In this document: positions 9,043 to 17,954 of the stretch, one piece after another
How the letters are laid out: each line of letters begins with the position of its first letter
Numbering within the stretch: the stretch's first letter is position 1
NCBI GenBank assembly: GCA_030149165.1
Contig: JASBRY010000001.1
Location: 62,001 to 126,000 of the forward strand
From: Phycisphaerales bacterium
GTDB lineage: Bacteria; Planctomycetota; Phycisphaerae; Phycisphaerales; UBA1924
DNA: 64,000 nucleotides
Direction of reading: 5' to 3'
The notes under the pieces: model-generated
Databases searched by the model: none
The model's input: the letters and a program-made list of their open reading frames with translations, nothing else
Told to the model about the DNA's origin: nothing
Position numbers and translations under genes: made by a program

Positions 9043-9831
9043 ATGAACATCAAATTTAGTGGCGCAGCGATTGCTGCGATTGTTATTGCTTCACAATCAG
9101 CGAATGCGGGTGGGCTTGGGAGCTTGTATGTCACCAACGCGAGTGGTCAGCTCTACCAAGTAGACGGCAATACATTGCAAGCAACACAAATCGTTCAGTT
9201 GCAAGACGCGGGAACGATTAACGAGATCGAGTACATCGGGAATGGTCAGATTGTTGCGAATCTGACCTTCGCCGTCGCGATGTACGATCTCAATACCAAC
9301 ACACAATCCACCTTGTTTACCGCTCCCGATGTCTACAACAATCCGGGAGGCTTTCAGTACCTGGGTGGACTCGCTCAACTCGACAATGGCGAGCTGTACA
9401 TGTCAACTCACAGCGCCACACCCAACAACTTCATCTACAGTGCTCATTCATACAATCTACAGAACGATTCATTCACGGAGTACGCAGACGCTCCTGAGAA
9501 CTTGCCGTTCGATCATCATCAAATGACTGACGGCTCAATGCTCACCATAAGTGGTTCAGATCTCTACCTCCATGATCTGAACTCTGGCGCGATCATGAAC
9601 TCATACAGCATCGGGTTCTTCGGTGTTTCGTTCTTCGAAACAGGAGGTCAAATATATCTCCTCAGTGATGACGCAGAGATCTACTCGCTCGACACTTCCG
9701 ATGGAAGCACTTCTTTCTATGGCACCATATCTGGAATCTCAGGATCAACGATCGGCGCAACGATCCCCGCACCATCCGCACTAGGAGTCTTTGGAATGGG
9801 CGCCTTGTTGAGCACCAAACGAAGACGGTAA
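9043..9831 (+). CDS. Secreted PEP-CTERM-like protein, probable beta-propeller fold
   Basis: A 262-residue exported protein. Residues 1-24 form a signal peptide ending SANAGG. The body consists of short repeated beta-strand blocks with patterns like LYVTNASGQLYQVD, MYDLNTNTQS and IYSLDTSDGS, typical of a propeller built from WD/kelch-like blades. The C terminus has the planctomycete sorting tail: a proline patch (PAPSA), a short hydrophobic helix and a terminal KRRR, presumed to be recognised and cleaved by an exosortase-like enzyme during export to the cell surface. The ATG at 9043 was preferred over a TTG 15 bases upstream. It is bracketed by terminators, so it is monocistronic. Confidence 0.8.
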   Translation: MNIKFSGAAIAAIVIASQSANAGGLGSLYVTNASGQLYQVDGNTLQATQIVQLQDAGTINEIEYIGNGQIVANLTFAVAMYDLNTNTQSTLFTAPDVYNNPGGFQYLGGLAQLDNGELYMSTHSATPNNFIYSAHSYNLQNDSFTEYADAPENLPFDHHQMTDGSMLTISGSDLYLHDLNSGAIMNSYSIGFFGVSFFETGGQIYLLSDDAEIYSLDTSDGSTSFYGTISGISGSTIGATIPAPSALGVFGMGALLSTKRRR

Positions 9832-9861
9832 TCAGTACTGATCTGTCAACAAGCAAAGAAA

Positions 9862-9890
9862 TACCCCGCGAGCTTTGTGCGCGCGGGGTA
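9862..9890. terminator. Bidirectional hairpin between convergent PEP-CTERM genes
   Basis: A 9-bp stem (TACCCCGCG with CGCGGGGTA). On the minus strand it is followed by a T-rich run (TATTTCTTT), so it suits the gene ending at 9921; on the plus strand it also lies 30 bp after the stop at 9831. Confidence 0.8.
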
Positions 9891-9920
9891 TGCTTTATCA
9901 AAGTGCCTGAATCGATTGGC

Positions 9921-10577
9921 CTATCGACGGCGACGCGTTGATGCAAATCCAAGCATCGCGAGCGCCGAGAGTGCGCTTGGTGCTGGAACGACGGACACAT
10001 CGACACCATCGAGTCCCATGTACGCGATCTGGAAAGGATCCGCGACGGTCTCAGCACGGATCTCAAGCAAGAACTCGCTTGAGGATGCTTCGAACTGAAC
10101 ACTCTGGAGAACCCATTCGATCGGATCGGTCGCGGATGCTTGCTTGCTCAGCGCATCGCTCGTCGCAACGAGCTCGCCGTCGGCGTAGAACTCGAAGTAC
10201 CCATCGAATCCACCCCACGCTCCTGTCGAGTTGGTACGGAATCCGAGGTTGGTCGCAAAGAAGCTGAGCTCGTAGATCTCGCCCGCGATGAATCCAGTGA
10301 CATTCTGAGAGATGCCTTCCGATTGCTCGGATCCGACGCCGTTCATTCGAGCGAATGTCCCACCGTTGGGTGAGACAGTCCAAGGCACGCCCGTGTTATT
10401 GAACGGGCCCGAAGCATTGGCCACATCCGGAGTCGCTTGTGCGTTCATCCACATGAGCGGAGCGGTGTTGGTCCCCACATTGCCGTCCAGATCTCCATTG
10501 AGAATGACTGGCTCCGCAACGGCGGTTGTAACGATCGTGACAAATCCTGTCAAAGTACAAACTGTCATAGCACGCAT
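9921..10577 (-). CDS. Secreted PEP-CTERM-like protein with carbohydrate-binding-like beta domain
   Basis: A 218-residue exported protein starting at the ATG at 10577, which is preceded by a good AAGAGGAG ribosome-binding site. A signal peptide covers residues 1-22 (ending VAEP). The body begins ILNGDLDGN and contains beta strands such as YELSFFATNLGF and GYFEFYADGEL, a jelly-roll-like pattern seen in sequences where a discoidin/CBM-type domain is placed before a PEP-CTERM tail. The C-terminal tail reads PAPSALSALAMLGFASTRRRR in full character: proline patch, hydrophobic helix, four arginines. Function beyond surface localisation is unknown. It ends at the shared hairpin at 9862-9890. Confidence 0.8.
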   Translation of the reverse strand: MRAMTVCTLTGFVTIVTTAVAEPVILNGDLDGNVGTNTAPLMWMNAQATPDVANASGPFNNTGVPWTVSPNGGTFARMNGVGSEQSEGISQNVTGFIAGEIYELSFFATNLGFRTNSTGAWGGFDGYFEFYADGELVATSDALSKQASATDPIEWVLQSVQFEASSSEFLLEIRAETVADPFQIAYMGLDGVDVSVVPAPSALSALAMLGFASTRRRR

Positions 10578-10738
10578 AAAAATCTCCTCTTGTGTGCAGT
10601 AGTCCGAAAAAAGGTACTTCATACACGCTCAATGGCCAGTTGAATGGGAGTTTTTGCTCGATTGCTGCGGCAGGTCCTCATATGCCCATATCGCAAGTCG
10701 CCATTTGAAAGGAGTTTACAAAGCCCTGAATTGCATTA

Positions 10739-12148
10739 CTACCAAGGTCCGGTAATCGCAAGTGTCCATCCGCGTTGTTGGTGGTTGACGAACATCGTTG
10801 AGCCGTCGGGGCTGAAGCAGACTCCCGCAAACTCTGAGCCGTCGAGGGTGTTCTTTGCGAACTGGTAGAGCGATCCATCGGGACGCACGCCGACGAGGAA
10901 TTGGGGTGCTTCGCCGTCTTCGCAGACGAACATGTCTCCCCAAGGCGAGAAGGTGATGTTGTCCGCGTTCTGGAGCACGCTCGGATCGTTGGGTTCGATG
11001 AAGAGTTCGAGCGCATCGATGCCTTTGCGCGTGCCGTTCGGGATGAGTCTCCAGATCTGTCCCGCCGCAGCGGACCCGCCGGTCGTGCACGCGAAGTACG
11101 CGGCTCCGTCGTCCTGACCTCCCCACCACATCCCCTCACCTCTCGCAAATCGCGCTGCGCCGCTTGCGAATCCGCGATAACGCAGATCATCCTTGGGCGC
11201 ATCGGTATCGTCCATCGTGATCCACGCGCACGCGAGTGAGTCTCCGACCTTCACGAGATCCGCGTCCCAGTTGCGCGTGTCCATCGACGCGTGATCGAGG
11301 ATGCGGAGTGCTTGGAGCTTGCCGGGACGATGCAAGTCGCCGATCTTGGTTGGTTTGCTCTCTGGAACGAATCGGTAGAGCAGCGAGTCGTGACGATCCT
11401 CTGTCAAGTACACGATCCCTGTGGCTGGATCGATACAGATCGCTTCGTGCATGAAGCGTCCGAGTCCTTTGAGCGGGATCGGATCCGCGAGCTTCGGGGT
11501 GTTGGTGACCGGAACCTCGAAGCACCAGCCGTGGTCATGCTCGAAGCGTGTGCCTCTGGTCGTCGCGGTTTCCTCGCAGCTGATCCAGCTCCCCCAAGGG
11601 GTAATCCCGCCGGCGCAGTTGCGTTCGGTGGCGCCGAGTGACAACCAGTGCGATTCGAGTTGTTTGGTCTTGAGGTTGTAGACGAGCGTGGTGCATCCGC
11701 CGCGTGATGGCCTGCCGTATCCGCGTTCGTAGAGCATGGACGCATCGACTTTGTTGAGTCGTTCGTTCTGGGGACCGAACGGCGAGATGGTTCTGTGCGC
11801 ATCCTCGATCTCATGATTGCGCACAAGCACGCAGCGATCGGGATCAGTCGAGCCGTCGTCGTTGATGTATGGATACGCCGCCATCGCATCGTGCTTGCCG
11901 GGAACGATCAATCCGTCGTCCATCTCCGCGCCCATCGGACTGATGATGCGATAGTGGAATCCCTTGGGGAGATCGAGAATCCCATCGGGATCACGGAGCA
12001 TCGCTCCGAATCGATCGAGTGCTTGCAATGGATTGTCCGAGATCATCCGCGCCACGGCCCCACGCGCGAGCGTGGACTGGAGTCCCGCGAATCCCGCCGC
12101 GACAGCGGAGGAACGCATCAGGAAATGTCGGCGCGTGAGGTGGTCCAT
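10739..12148 (-). CDS. Tat-exported PhoX-like protein (DUF839 family)
   Basis: A 469-residue protein with a twin-arginine signal at its N terminus (TRRHFLMRSSAVAAGFAG), so it is exported folded, probably with a bound metal cofactor. The mature part shows the PhoX/DUF839 features: VLVRNHEIE near the start, a GGCTTLVYNLKTKQLE strand, the CAGGITPWGSWISCEET block and later LTEDRHDSLLYRFVPE, followed by ENADNITFSPWGDMFVCEDG-like strands. PhoX enzymes are calcium/iron-dependent alkaline phosphatases; DUF839 members also include proteins without proven phosphatase activity, so the reaction is not certain. The start at 12148 was chosen because it places the RR motif right after the initiator Met. Confidence 0.85.
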   Translation of the reverse strand: MDHLTRRHFLMRSSAVAAGFAGLQSTLARGAVARMISDNPLQALDRFGAMLRDPDGILDLPKGFHYRIISPMGAEMDDGLIVPGKHDAMAAYPYINDDGSTDPDRCVLVRNHEIEDAHRTISPFGPQNERLNKVDASMLYERGYGRPSRGGCTTLVYNLKTKQLESHWLSLGATERNCAGGITPWGSWISCEETATTRGTRFEHDHGWCFEVPVTNTPKLADPIPLKGLGRFMHEAICIDPATGIVYLTEDRHDSLLYRFVPESKPTKIGDLHRPGKLQALRILDHASMDTRNWDADLVKVGDSLACAWITMDDTDAPKDDLRYRGFASGAARFARGEGMWWGGQDDGAAYFACTTGGSAAAGQIWRLIPNGTRKGIDALELFIEPNDPSVLQNADNITFSPWGDMFVCEDGEAPQFLVGVRPDGSLYQFAKNTLDGSEFAGVCFSPDGSTMFVNHQQRGWTLAITGPW

Positions 12149-12207
12149 GTAAAACTGTATCCAGTCCACTGACCCCAAATCGTACGAGTTTTGGTCTTTA
12201 TCAGTTC

Positions 12208-12774
12208 TTAGCCGACTGAATCGCTGACCCAGAGTCCCATGATGACATCGTCCATGAAGGTGCCGTCGGGCTGTCGTAATGCTCGCTTGCGGACCCCCTC
12301 ATGCTCGAATCCCAGCGATTCGTACAGCTTGATCGCGATCGCGTTCTCTGAGAATACCCCCAGTTCGATCTTGTGGATCTCGTCGTCCTCGCGAGCGGCT
12401 TGGATCGCGCGATCCATCATGATCCGTCCCAATCCTGCTCCGCGCCAAGATTCGACAATCCCGATCCCGAGCATCGCGACATGACGGACCTTCTTGTACT
12501 TGTTGACATCCAGACAGCAATCCGCGATCAGCTTCCCAGAATCGACCTCGAACGCGCCGAGCGCGAAGTGCGCCGGATCGTCTTTCGATTTCTCAAATCG
12601 CTCGCGCTGGGATTCTTCGTCTTTGACCTCATCACTCAGCGTTCCTGTCCAAGGTGATTCGTCCGCGATCTCCATCATGTACGCGCGATACATCCCGGCG
12701 TGCTCAGGGAGCACTCGACCCAATCGGATCGCGCGACCATCGCGTAGGGTGACTGTTTCTTCGATTGTCTTCAT
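12208..12774 (-). CDS. GNAT-family N-acetyltransferase
   Basis: A 188-residue acetyltransferase. It carries the acetyl-CoA binding motif A as MLGIGIVESWRGAGLGRIMM, with the R/Q-x-x-G-x-G/A signature, and the following IQAAREDDEIHKIELGVFSENAIAI strand, then LYESLGFEHEGVRKRA motif B, all typical of the RimJ/RimL/YhhY-like subgroup. The substrate amine is unknown. The ATG at 12774 was chosen because the upstream open frame lacks GNAT sequence and would overlap the preceding gene on the same strand. It lies seven bases downstream of the FG-GAP protein's stop, so the two may share a transcript. Confidence 0.85.
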   Translation of the reverse strand: MKTIEETVTLRDGRAIRLGRVLPEHAGMYRAYMMEIADESPWTGTLSDEVKDEESQRERFEKSKDDPAHFALGAFEVDSGKLIADCCLDVNKYKKVRHVAMLGIGIVESWRGAGLGRIMMDRAIQAAREDDEIHKIELGVFSENAIAIKLYESLGFEHEGVRKRALRQPDGTFMDDVIMGLWVSDSVG

Positions 12775-12781
12775 GCGATGA

Positions 12782-14236
12782 TTATGGGCAGCCCTTCGCG
12801 AACGAGGCAAGGTACGCGCTGACATCGAGGAAGTTGAAGTCCCCATCGGGTTCAAAGTCCGCGATCGGATCCATCATCCCGAACGCCGCGAGGAAGGCGG
12901 AGACATCGAGGAAGTTCAGATCGCCCTCTCCAGTCAGGTCCGGAGCACATGCGGGAGCTTGTCCATAGAACACGACGATGGATGGATCACCGGAGTATCC
13001 GATCGCGAGGTCGGGACGGCCATCACCGTTGAGATCTCCGAGCGCCATCGAAGTCCCCACTGGTGATGCGTCATATGTCCATGACGGATCCATATCGAGC
13101 ACGCCATCACGATTGAGGTAGATGTGCGCGCGTCCATCGGAGAAGTGGACCTCTCCGAAGTCGTCATCGCCGTCGAGATCGACATCGAAGAAGTGGACTT
13201 CCTGCGGTCCAGTGAACGGTGGGTTGGTGGTCGTCACCTCAAACACGGCGCCATGCACCGTGGTGTACACCGTTGACGGATCACCTCCGAACGCGAACTC
13301 GGGGACGCCGTCGTCCTCAAGATCCGTGAATGCAGCGCCCTTGTCCGTGTCAGCGTTGAACGCGAAGAGTCCTTGGTTGGTGTCAGGAGTCCCAGTGGTG
13401 TTGTAGTACACGCCGCTGATGTAGTTGACCCACTTCGCGACCGCGATTTCTGGGAAGCCGTCGCCTGTAATGTCGCGTGTGTCGAGGCCGTTGGAGATTT
13501 CGGATGCCGCGGATTCCCACGATGGATCGGTTTCCAGTCCAGTCCCGCCGTTGCGGAACATGAACATCGGACGCGTCGGCTGGCTGACCCCTGAACCTTG
13601 GTTCGTGGTGACGAGGTCAAGATCGCCGTCGTTGTCCATGTCCGCGAGCTTGCCTGAGGTTCCCCACGCGTTGGGGTTGGTGCTTGAGGTCCAGGACGCT
13701 GTGGTCTCGACGCCACCTCCTGGGAGTCCGAAGTGGATGGAGACATTGTCTGTGCGGAGTCCTCCGCCGTGGATCGTGACCACATCGAGCAGATCATCGC
13801 CGTTGACATCGCCGACTTGCACATCTCCTGTGTGCGTTTGCTCATCGGAGGTCCACGATGGAGTCGTCTCCAGTCCCAATTCGGAGTTGTAGAAAATCAT
13901 GTCGTGCCAATCGTCATACGGCGGGAAGGAGTTGGAGATGTAGCACACCGCGACGAGGTCGTTGCGACCATCGCCGTCCATATCCGCGATCGCGAGTCCG
14001 CCGATCTGTCGGCGGAGGTTGATCTCCAGATCTGGAGTCGTCCCGAACGGGACTTCCGCACTCGCTGAACCTGCAGGCGCTTGTGCGTGCTCACCGATCG
14101 GTCCGCGCATCAGTTCGATTTGCTGATGCCCGTCTTCCGAGATTTCGATGTGCTGGTGCTGGATCGGTTCGTTGGCAGATACAGTGCCTGCGATTGTTAT
14201 GAGCAAAAGAGCGAATGGGATTGAGCGGGTGTTCAT
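12782..14236 (-). CDS. Secreted FG-GAP/VCBS-repeat protein with C-terminal dockerin-like pair
   Basis: A 484-residue secreted protein. Residues 1-22 form a signal peptide (ending VSANE). The body carries repeated FG-GAP/VCBS units recognisable by calcium-loop motifs such as DMDGDGRNDLVAV, DVNGDDLLDVVTI, DMDNDGDLDLVTT and DLNGDGRPDLAIG, which fold as an integrin-like beta-propeller. The last 60 residues form two EF-hand-like repeats, each with a LNFLDVSAFL/FNFLDVSAYL core, ending GCP: the dockerin-like C terminus typical of Phycisphaerales secreted proteins. It presumably anchors the protein to a surface partner. Function is unknown beyond adhesion-like architecture. Confidence 0.85.
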   Translation of the reverse strand: MNTRSIPFALLLITIAGTVSANEPIQHQHIEISEDGHQQIELMRGPIGEHAQAPAGSASAEVPFGTTPDLEINLRRQIGGLAIADMDGDGRNDLVAVCYISNSFPPYDDWHDMIFYNSELGLETTPSWTSDEQTHTGDVQVGDVNGDDLLDVVTIHGGGLRTDNVSIHFGLPGGGVETTASWTSSTNPNAWGTSGKLADMDNDGDLDLVTTNQGSGVSQPTRPMFMFRNGGTGLETDPSWESAASEISNGLDTRDITGDGFPEIAVAKWVNYISGVYYNTTGTPDTNQGLFAFNADTDKGAAFTDLEDDGVPEFAFGGDPSTVYTTVHGAVFEVTTTNPPFTGPQEVHFFDVDLDGDDDFGEVHFSDGRAHIYLNRDGVLDMDPSWTYDASPVGTSMALGDLNGDGRPDLAIGYSGDPSIVVFYGQAPACAPDLTGEGDLNFLDVSAFLAAFGMMDPIADFEPDGDFNFLDVSAYLASFAKGCP

Positions 14237-14350
14237 CGTGTCCTCCTGGGATGCGGTCAGCCATGTGGGTGCTTTCCCACTGTACCAGAGGACACGGATC
14301 GCTACAAGAAAATTTACCCCACCGAATAGTGGGGTCGGACACAGCTCAGA

Positions 14351-14698
14351 TCACGATTCCCGAGCTCGGCATTGCTCCAAGAACTCCACGGCTCGTCTCA
14401 GATGCGGGATCACGATCGATCCACCCACAATGAGCGCGATGTCAAAGACCTCGAATAACTCTTCGTCGCTCGCGCCCACTTGGACGGACTGGTCGATGTG
14501 ATACGCGATGCAGTCGTCGCAGCGCAGCACCATCGAGGCGCTCAGTCCCAGCAGTTCTTTGGTCTTCGCGTCCAGAGCGCCGGGCTCGTACGCATTGCCG
14601 TCGAGCGTAAAGAAACGCTTCGTGGTCTTGGTCCCACGCGCGAGGATCTTCTCATTCAAACTGGTCCGGAACGCTTGGAACTCGTCGTATCTGCTCAT
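14351..14698 (-). CDS. Carboxymuconolactone decarboxylase/AhpD-like protein
   Basis: A 115-residue all-helical protein of the AhpD-like fold. The redox motif is RCDDCIAYHIDQSVQVG: a C-x-x-C pair followed by the conserved His, as in AhpD alkylhydroperoxidase and gamma-carboxymuconolactone decarboxylase relatives. The acidic helix TKELLGLSASMVL precedes it in the standard position. Such proteins usually reduce peroxides or act as thiol-disulphide partners; there is no catabolic gene nearby to support a muconolactone role. The ATG at 14698 (MSRYDE) was chosen over an upstream start at 14740. Confidence 0.85.
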   Translation of the reverse strand: MSRYDEFQAFRTSLNEKILARGTKTTKRFFTLDGNAYEPGALDAKTKELLGLSASMVLRCDDCIAYHIDQSVQVGASDEELFEVFDIALIVGGSIVIPHLRRAVEFLEQCRARES

Positions 14699-14807
14699 AA
14701 ACGAGTATAGATCGGTTTCTTTTGAGAAAGCTGTCAACATTCCGCTTCACGAGCGGTGTTCATTCCAGAATCAAGACACTTTCTATTTCTTGTCTGGAGG
14801 CATCCCT

Positions 14808-15221
14808 ATGAAACGACCACTCCTTCTGCTCGCACTGTTCGCTGTTGCTCCTCTGCTCACCGGGTGTGGGATCAGCAAATCATTCACAATTCACAAGAGC
14901 TGGCCGTGCGGCTGTCATGGACCACGACACGACTACCACTGCTCGTATGGGAATAAACATCGACCGCATTATTCGGGATCACACGATCCGCATCCAAGCT
15001 CGTCCTGGCCTCGCGAGTCGAGCCATGCGATCGCGAATCTGAATCATCGTCCAGTCCCGAACTACGCGATCAGTCCGCGTCCGACCCCCAAAGCACATCC
15101 AAGGCCGCAACCTTCGCGGACCAATCAGGTAAGCCGAACATCACCGAATCGTGCGGTGCGATCCGATTCAAGACCCACCAAACCGAACAAGGTCAAAGCC
15201 GCGAAGAAGCGCGGACGATGA
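14808..15221 (+). CDS. His/Pro-rich basic lipoprotein
   Basis: A 137-residue protein with a classical lipobox at the end of its signal peptide (LFAVAPLLTGC), so it should be lipid-anchored. The mature chain is low-complexity: a Cys/His cluster just after the lipobox (KSWPCGCHGPRHDYHCSYG) and then a long His-, Pro-, Ser- and Arg-rich tail with a very basic end (KAAKKRGR). The Cys/His cluster might bind metal and the basic tail might contact peptidoglycan, DNA or acidic polymers; both are guesses. A GGAGG ribosome-binding site precedes the ATG at 14808. No family recognised. Confidence 0.7.
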   Translation: MKRPLLLLALFAVAPLLTGCGISKSFTIHKSWPCGCHGPRHDYHCSYGNKHRPHYSGSHDPHPSSSWPRESSHAIANLNHRPVPNYAISPRPTPKAHPRPQPSRTNQVSRTSPNRAVRSDSRPTKPNKVKAAKKRGR

Positions 15222-15281
15222 CGAGCTGAAATCGGGCCGGTACCATCCCCAAGTACGAGAGCACACTCTGGAGTTTTTTTG

Positions 15282-15665
15282 ATGTCGATCCCATACAAAG
15301 CCGCCGTTCCGAAAGCCGTAGTTCTTTCCGCAGTCCTTCTCGCTTCACCCGCACTCTTGGGTGGGTGTCTGCTCAGTCAGAGCAAGAGCACGAAGATCAG
15401 CGGCGCCTATGTCCAACCCAGCGATCTTTCGCGCGTCAAACTCCACGACTCGACGCAAGACGAGGTCCTTCAGGTCCTCTCCGAACCCACCACGCGTAAC
15501 GACAACGACGACGGCACCGAAACATGGACATGGAACTGGACACGCAAAGAACAGGGATCCGGATCGCTCTTTCTGATTTTCTCGGGATCGAGCAATAAGC
15601 ACATCGAAGAGAGTGCCCACATCACCTTCGACCACGGCGTCGCGGTCGATAAATGGCGCGACTGA
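15282..15665 (+). CDS. BamE/SmpA-like lipoprotein
   Basis: A 127-residue lipoprotein: signal peptide with lipobox PALLGGC, then a small alpha-beta domain. The block LHDSTQDEVLQVLSEPTTRND followed by ETWTWNWTRKE matches the SmpA/BamE/OmlA-like pattern, in which a helix with a D/G-x-T-x-x-x-V-x-x-x-LG-x-P turn is followed by a Trp/Tyr-rich strand. BamE is an accessory lipoprotein of the beta-barrel assembly machine, but many unrelated lipoproteins share the fold, so the role is open. The ATG at 15282 follows a TCTGGAG site. It lies 60 bp downstream of the His/Pro-rich lipoprotein gene. Confidence 0.7.
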   Translation: MSIPYKAAVPKAVVLSAVLLASPALLGGCLLSQSKSTKISGAYVQPSDLSRVKLHDSTQDEVLQVLSEPTTRNDNDDGTETWTWNWTRKEQGSGSLFLIFSGSSNKHIEESAHITFDHGVAVDKWRD

Positions 15666-15682
15666 TCGAACGATCGACACGC

Positions 15683-16393
15683 TCAAGTGCCGCGTGTGTC
15701 ACCAAATAACTGGACATGCACGCGTGGACAGTAACTCCATCCACGCTCCATGCACGCATCGATGACCCATCGGATCGAATCCGGCTCCGGCACGCTCACC
15801 CCCTCGGGCATCAGCATCACATCACTCTGTTGATACCCCACAACCCCCTCCAGTACCTGATCGATCTCTTCAAGATCGTTCGGACTGCTCACAACGAACT
15901 TGAGCTGACACGCCTTGCTTGATGCGATCAGTTCGTTGATCGCCTCGTAGTTGAGTCGGCGCTGTTCGTGACGCTCGGCCCAAGCACCATTCGGATCACG
16001 CGGATCATCCACGGGCGTTGAGTTCGCGAGCTTGGGGGAGATCGACATCAGATGACACACCAGTCCCGGAAGGATCAGCGTCCCCGCGGTTTCCACCGTG
16101 ATGTGCATCCCGCGCCGCGCGAGCTTCTGTGAGAGTTCGACGAGTCCATCGAACATCATCGGCTCACCTCCAGTCAGCACGGCGTGCGGCGCGCCGCTCG
16201 CGACCGCTTCGTCGACTAACTCATCAATCGATCGCATCGTCTTCTCAGGTTCCCAGCTCGCGTACGGCGTATCACACCAAGTGCAACGAAGGTTGCATCC
16301 AGACAAACGACAGAACCAGCTCGGAACGCCGGTGAGTTTGCCCTCGCCTTGGATGGACACGAAGGTCTCGGAGATCGGGAGCGTGTCACTCAT
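15683..16393 (-). CDS. queE: 7-carboxy-7-deazaguanine synthase
   Basis: A 236-residue radical SAM enzyme. The N-terminal [20 protein letters not shown] leads into [14 protein letters not shown], the C-x3-C-x2-C cluster-binding motif of QueE, and LTGGEPMMF supplies the SAM-contacting GGE. It converts 6-carboxy-tetrahydropterin to 7-carboxy-7-deazaguanine in preQ0/queuosine biosynthesis. It overlaps the upstream queC gene by the tetranucleotide ATGA, indicating translational coupling. QueD, which supplies its substrate, is encoded 3 kb away in this window. Confidence 0.95.
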   Translation of the reverse strand: MSDTLPISETFVSIQGEGKLTGVPSWFCRLSGCNLRCTWCDTPYASWEPEKTMRSIDELVDEAVASGAPHAVLTGGEPMMFDGLVELSQKLARRGMHITVETAGTLILPGLVCHLMSISPKLANSTPVDDPRDPNGAWAERHEQRRLNYEAINELIASSKACQLKFVVSSPNDLEEIDQVLEGVVGYQQSDVMLMPEGVSVPEPDSIRWVIDACMERGWSYCPRVHVQLFGDTRGT

Positions 16394-17079
16394 GCGTACA
16401 CCGTTGGGTCATTCACACCCGCTTGCTCGAAACCACGCTTGCGGAGGATGCACGAGTCGCACTCGCCGCACGCTCTGGAATCGATCGGGTCGTAGCACGA
16501 GTGGGTCATCGCGTAGTCCACGCCGAGCGTAACACCCTTTGAGATGATCTCCGCTTTGGTCAGTTCCATCAGCGGCGTGTGAATCGTGATCGCGTTCCCA
16601 TCCACTCCCATCTTGGTCGCGAGGTTCGCGGTCTTTGTGAACGACTCAATGAACTCTGGTCGACAGTCGGGATATCCCGAATAGTCCACCGCGTTGACCC
16701 CAATGAACAGGTCCTTCGCACCAAGCGTCTCTCCCAGCGCCATCGCGATGGAGAGGAACACCAGATTCCTCGCCGGGACATAGGTAACCGGGATGTCAGT
16801 CATTTCTGCTTCGTCGCGTCCCTTGGGGACCTCGATATCCGCCGTGAGCGCTGAACCTCCGAACGATCCGATGTCGATCGGGAACACGCGATGGCTGCTC
16901 GCGCCCAGCGCTTCGCTGATCTGCTCGCTCGCTTCCAGTTCGTGACGATGGCGCTGCCCGTAGTCGAACGCGAGCGTGTGACAGTCGTAGCCTTGTTCCT
17001 TAGCGATCGCGAGGACCGTGGTCGAGTCCAGCCCTCCGGAGAGGAGGACGATCGCGGAATTGGCAGAAGGTTCGGACAT
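16390..17079 (-). CDS. queC: 7-cyano-7-deazaguanine synthase
   Basis: A 229-residue PP-loop ATPase. [17 protein letters not shown] is the ATP-pyrophosphatase SGGxDS loop, [11 protein letters not shown] is the QueC-specific segment, and the zinc-binding C-terminal cluster [19 protein letters not shown] is complete. The enzyme makes preQ0 from 7-carboxy-7-deazaguanine, ammonia and ATP. The ATG at 17079 begins MSEPSANSA; the long open frame upstream of it has no QueC sequence and runs into the region shared with the divergent membrane-protein gene. Together with queE it forms a two-gene operon. Confidence 0.95.
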   Translation of the reverse strand: MSEPSANSAIVLLSGGLDSTTVLAIAKEQGYDCHTLAFDYGQRHRHELEASEQISEALGASSHRVFPIDIGSFGGSALTADIEVPKGRDEAEMTDIPVTYVPARNLVFLSIAMALGETLGAKDLFIGVNAVDYSGYPDCRPEFIESFTKTANLATKMGVDGNAITIHTPLMELTKAEIISKGVTLGVDYAMTHSCYDPIDSRACGECDSCILRKRGFEQAGVNDPTVYA

Positions 17080-17137
17080 ATTGAACTTTAGGTCGTGGGC
17101 GATGGGGAATTGGTGCCACCGATTTCTTGGTTTCGTG

Positions 17138-17143
17138 TATAAT
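17138..17143 (+). promoter_or_regulatory. Candidate -10 element (TATAAT) very close to the start codon
   Basis: A perfect TATAAT ends five bases before the ATG at 17149, with no clear -35 at 16-18 bp spacing. If used, transcription would begin at or just inside the start codon, giving a leaderless message. Confidence 0.35.
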
Positions 17144-17148
17144 TTGGT

Positions 17149-17940
17149 ATGCCGTTCTCGCTGATCAGTGCGACGGTGCTGCGTACTCGCCCGATCGGGG
17201 TGACTCCCGACTACTGTCCCGTCTGTCGCCGGGAAAGGCGGTTCCGTCTCGCTCAAGCCGAGTACCGACGCTACTTCATGTGCATGGATCGTGGTCGTCA
17301 CGGGCACCCCCATCACGAACTCACCTGCATGACCTGCGACTGTCGCGTTGAGCGCCCAGTCGAGGAGCGTCCCATCGCGATTCTTCCGGATCCCAAGAGC
17401 GCGGATCTCTTCGAACCCGAGCTGCTCCCGATCGTGCAGACACGGATCGACAACTGCACCGCGATGGAGCAGGCACGAAAGGACGATAAACTCAATAGCG
17501 AGCAGCGCGAGGAGATGATCCGCCATGCTCTGTACAGCTTCGCGCGTGTGTATGACGAGGAGACCTTCGAGCGATTATCGCCGTTCGCTCGATTGTTGAT
17601 CGCGATATTCGCGCTCGCCGTCGCGATTGGTGGGTATTACGCGTGGACTCAGACTGGATCGTGGTACGCGCCGGCGCTTGCCGCTCTGGCGCTGCTGCTC
17701 GGATTCCTGACGCTCGTGTACTGGGTCGCGCGCCAATCTCCACGCAAGCGTGTCCAGCTCTGGCTCGCTCAAGCACTGTGCCCGCTCGATCCGACGAGCG
17801 CCGAGATCCGTCAAGCCCGCGCCGAGCTCCAAGGCTCGCGCATGAAAGCGGGATTCCAGATCCGCACAGACAAAGTCCTCGCGCGGATCAAGAAACTCAA
17901 AGCGAAGAAGTTTGGGTGCGAGCCCAGACCGCCGTATTGA
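17149..17940 (+). CDS. Hypothetical zinc-ribbon membrane protein
   Basis: A 263-residue protein of unknown function. Residues about 23-65 hold paired cysteines (CPVC early, then CMTCDC about 38 residues later) with intervening His residues ([10 protein letters not shown]), a likely zinc-ribbon. A cytosolic helical segment follows, then two adjacent transmembrane helices at roughly residues 143-190 ([18 protein letters not shown] and [19 protein letters not shown]), and a basic, helical C-terminal tail of about 70 residues. No ribosome-binding site is evident; a TATAAT box lies just upstream. It diverges from queC and faces the htrA gene. Confidence 0.65.
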   Translation: MPFSLISATVLRTRPIGVTPDYCPVCRRERRFRLAQAEYRRYFMCMDRGRHGHPHHELTCMTCDCRVERPVEERPIAILPDPKSADLFEPELLPIVQTRIDNCTAMEQARKDDKLNSEQREEMIRHALYSFARVYDEETFERLSPFARLLIAIFALAVAIGGYYAWTQTGSWYAPALAALALLLGFLTLVYWVARQSPRKRVQLWLAQALCPLDPTSAEIRQARAELQGSRMKAGFQIRTDKVLARIKKLKAKKFGCEPRPPY

Positions 17941-17954
17941 GTTTTTTGACTCAC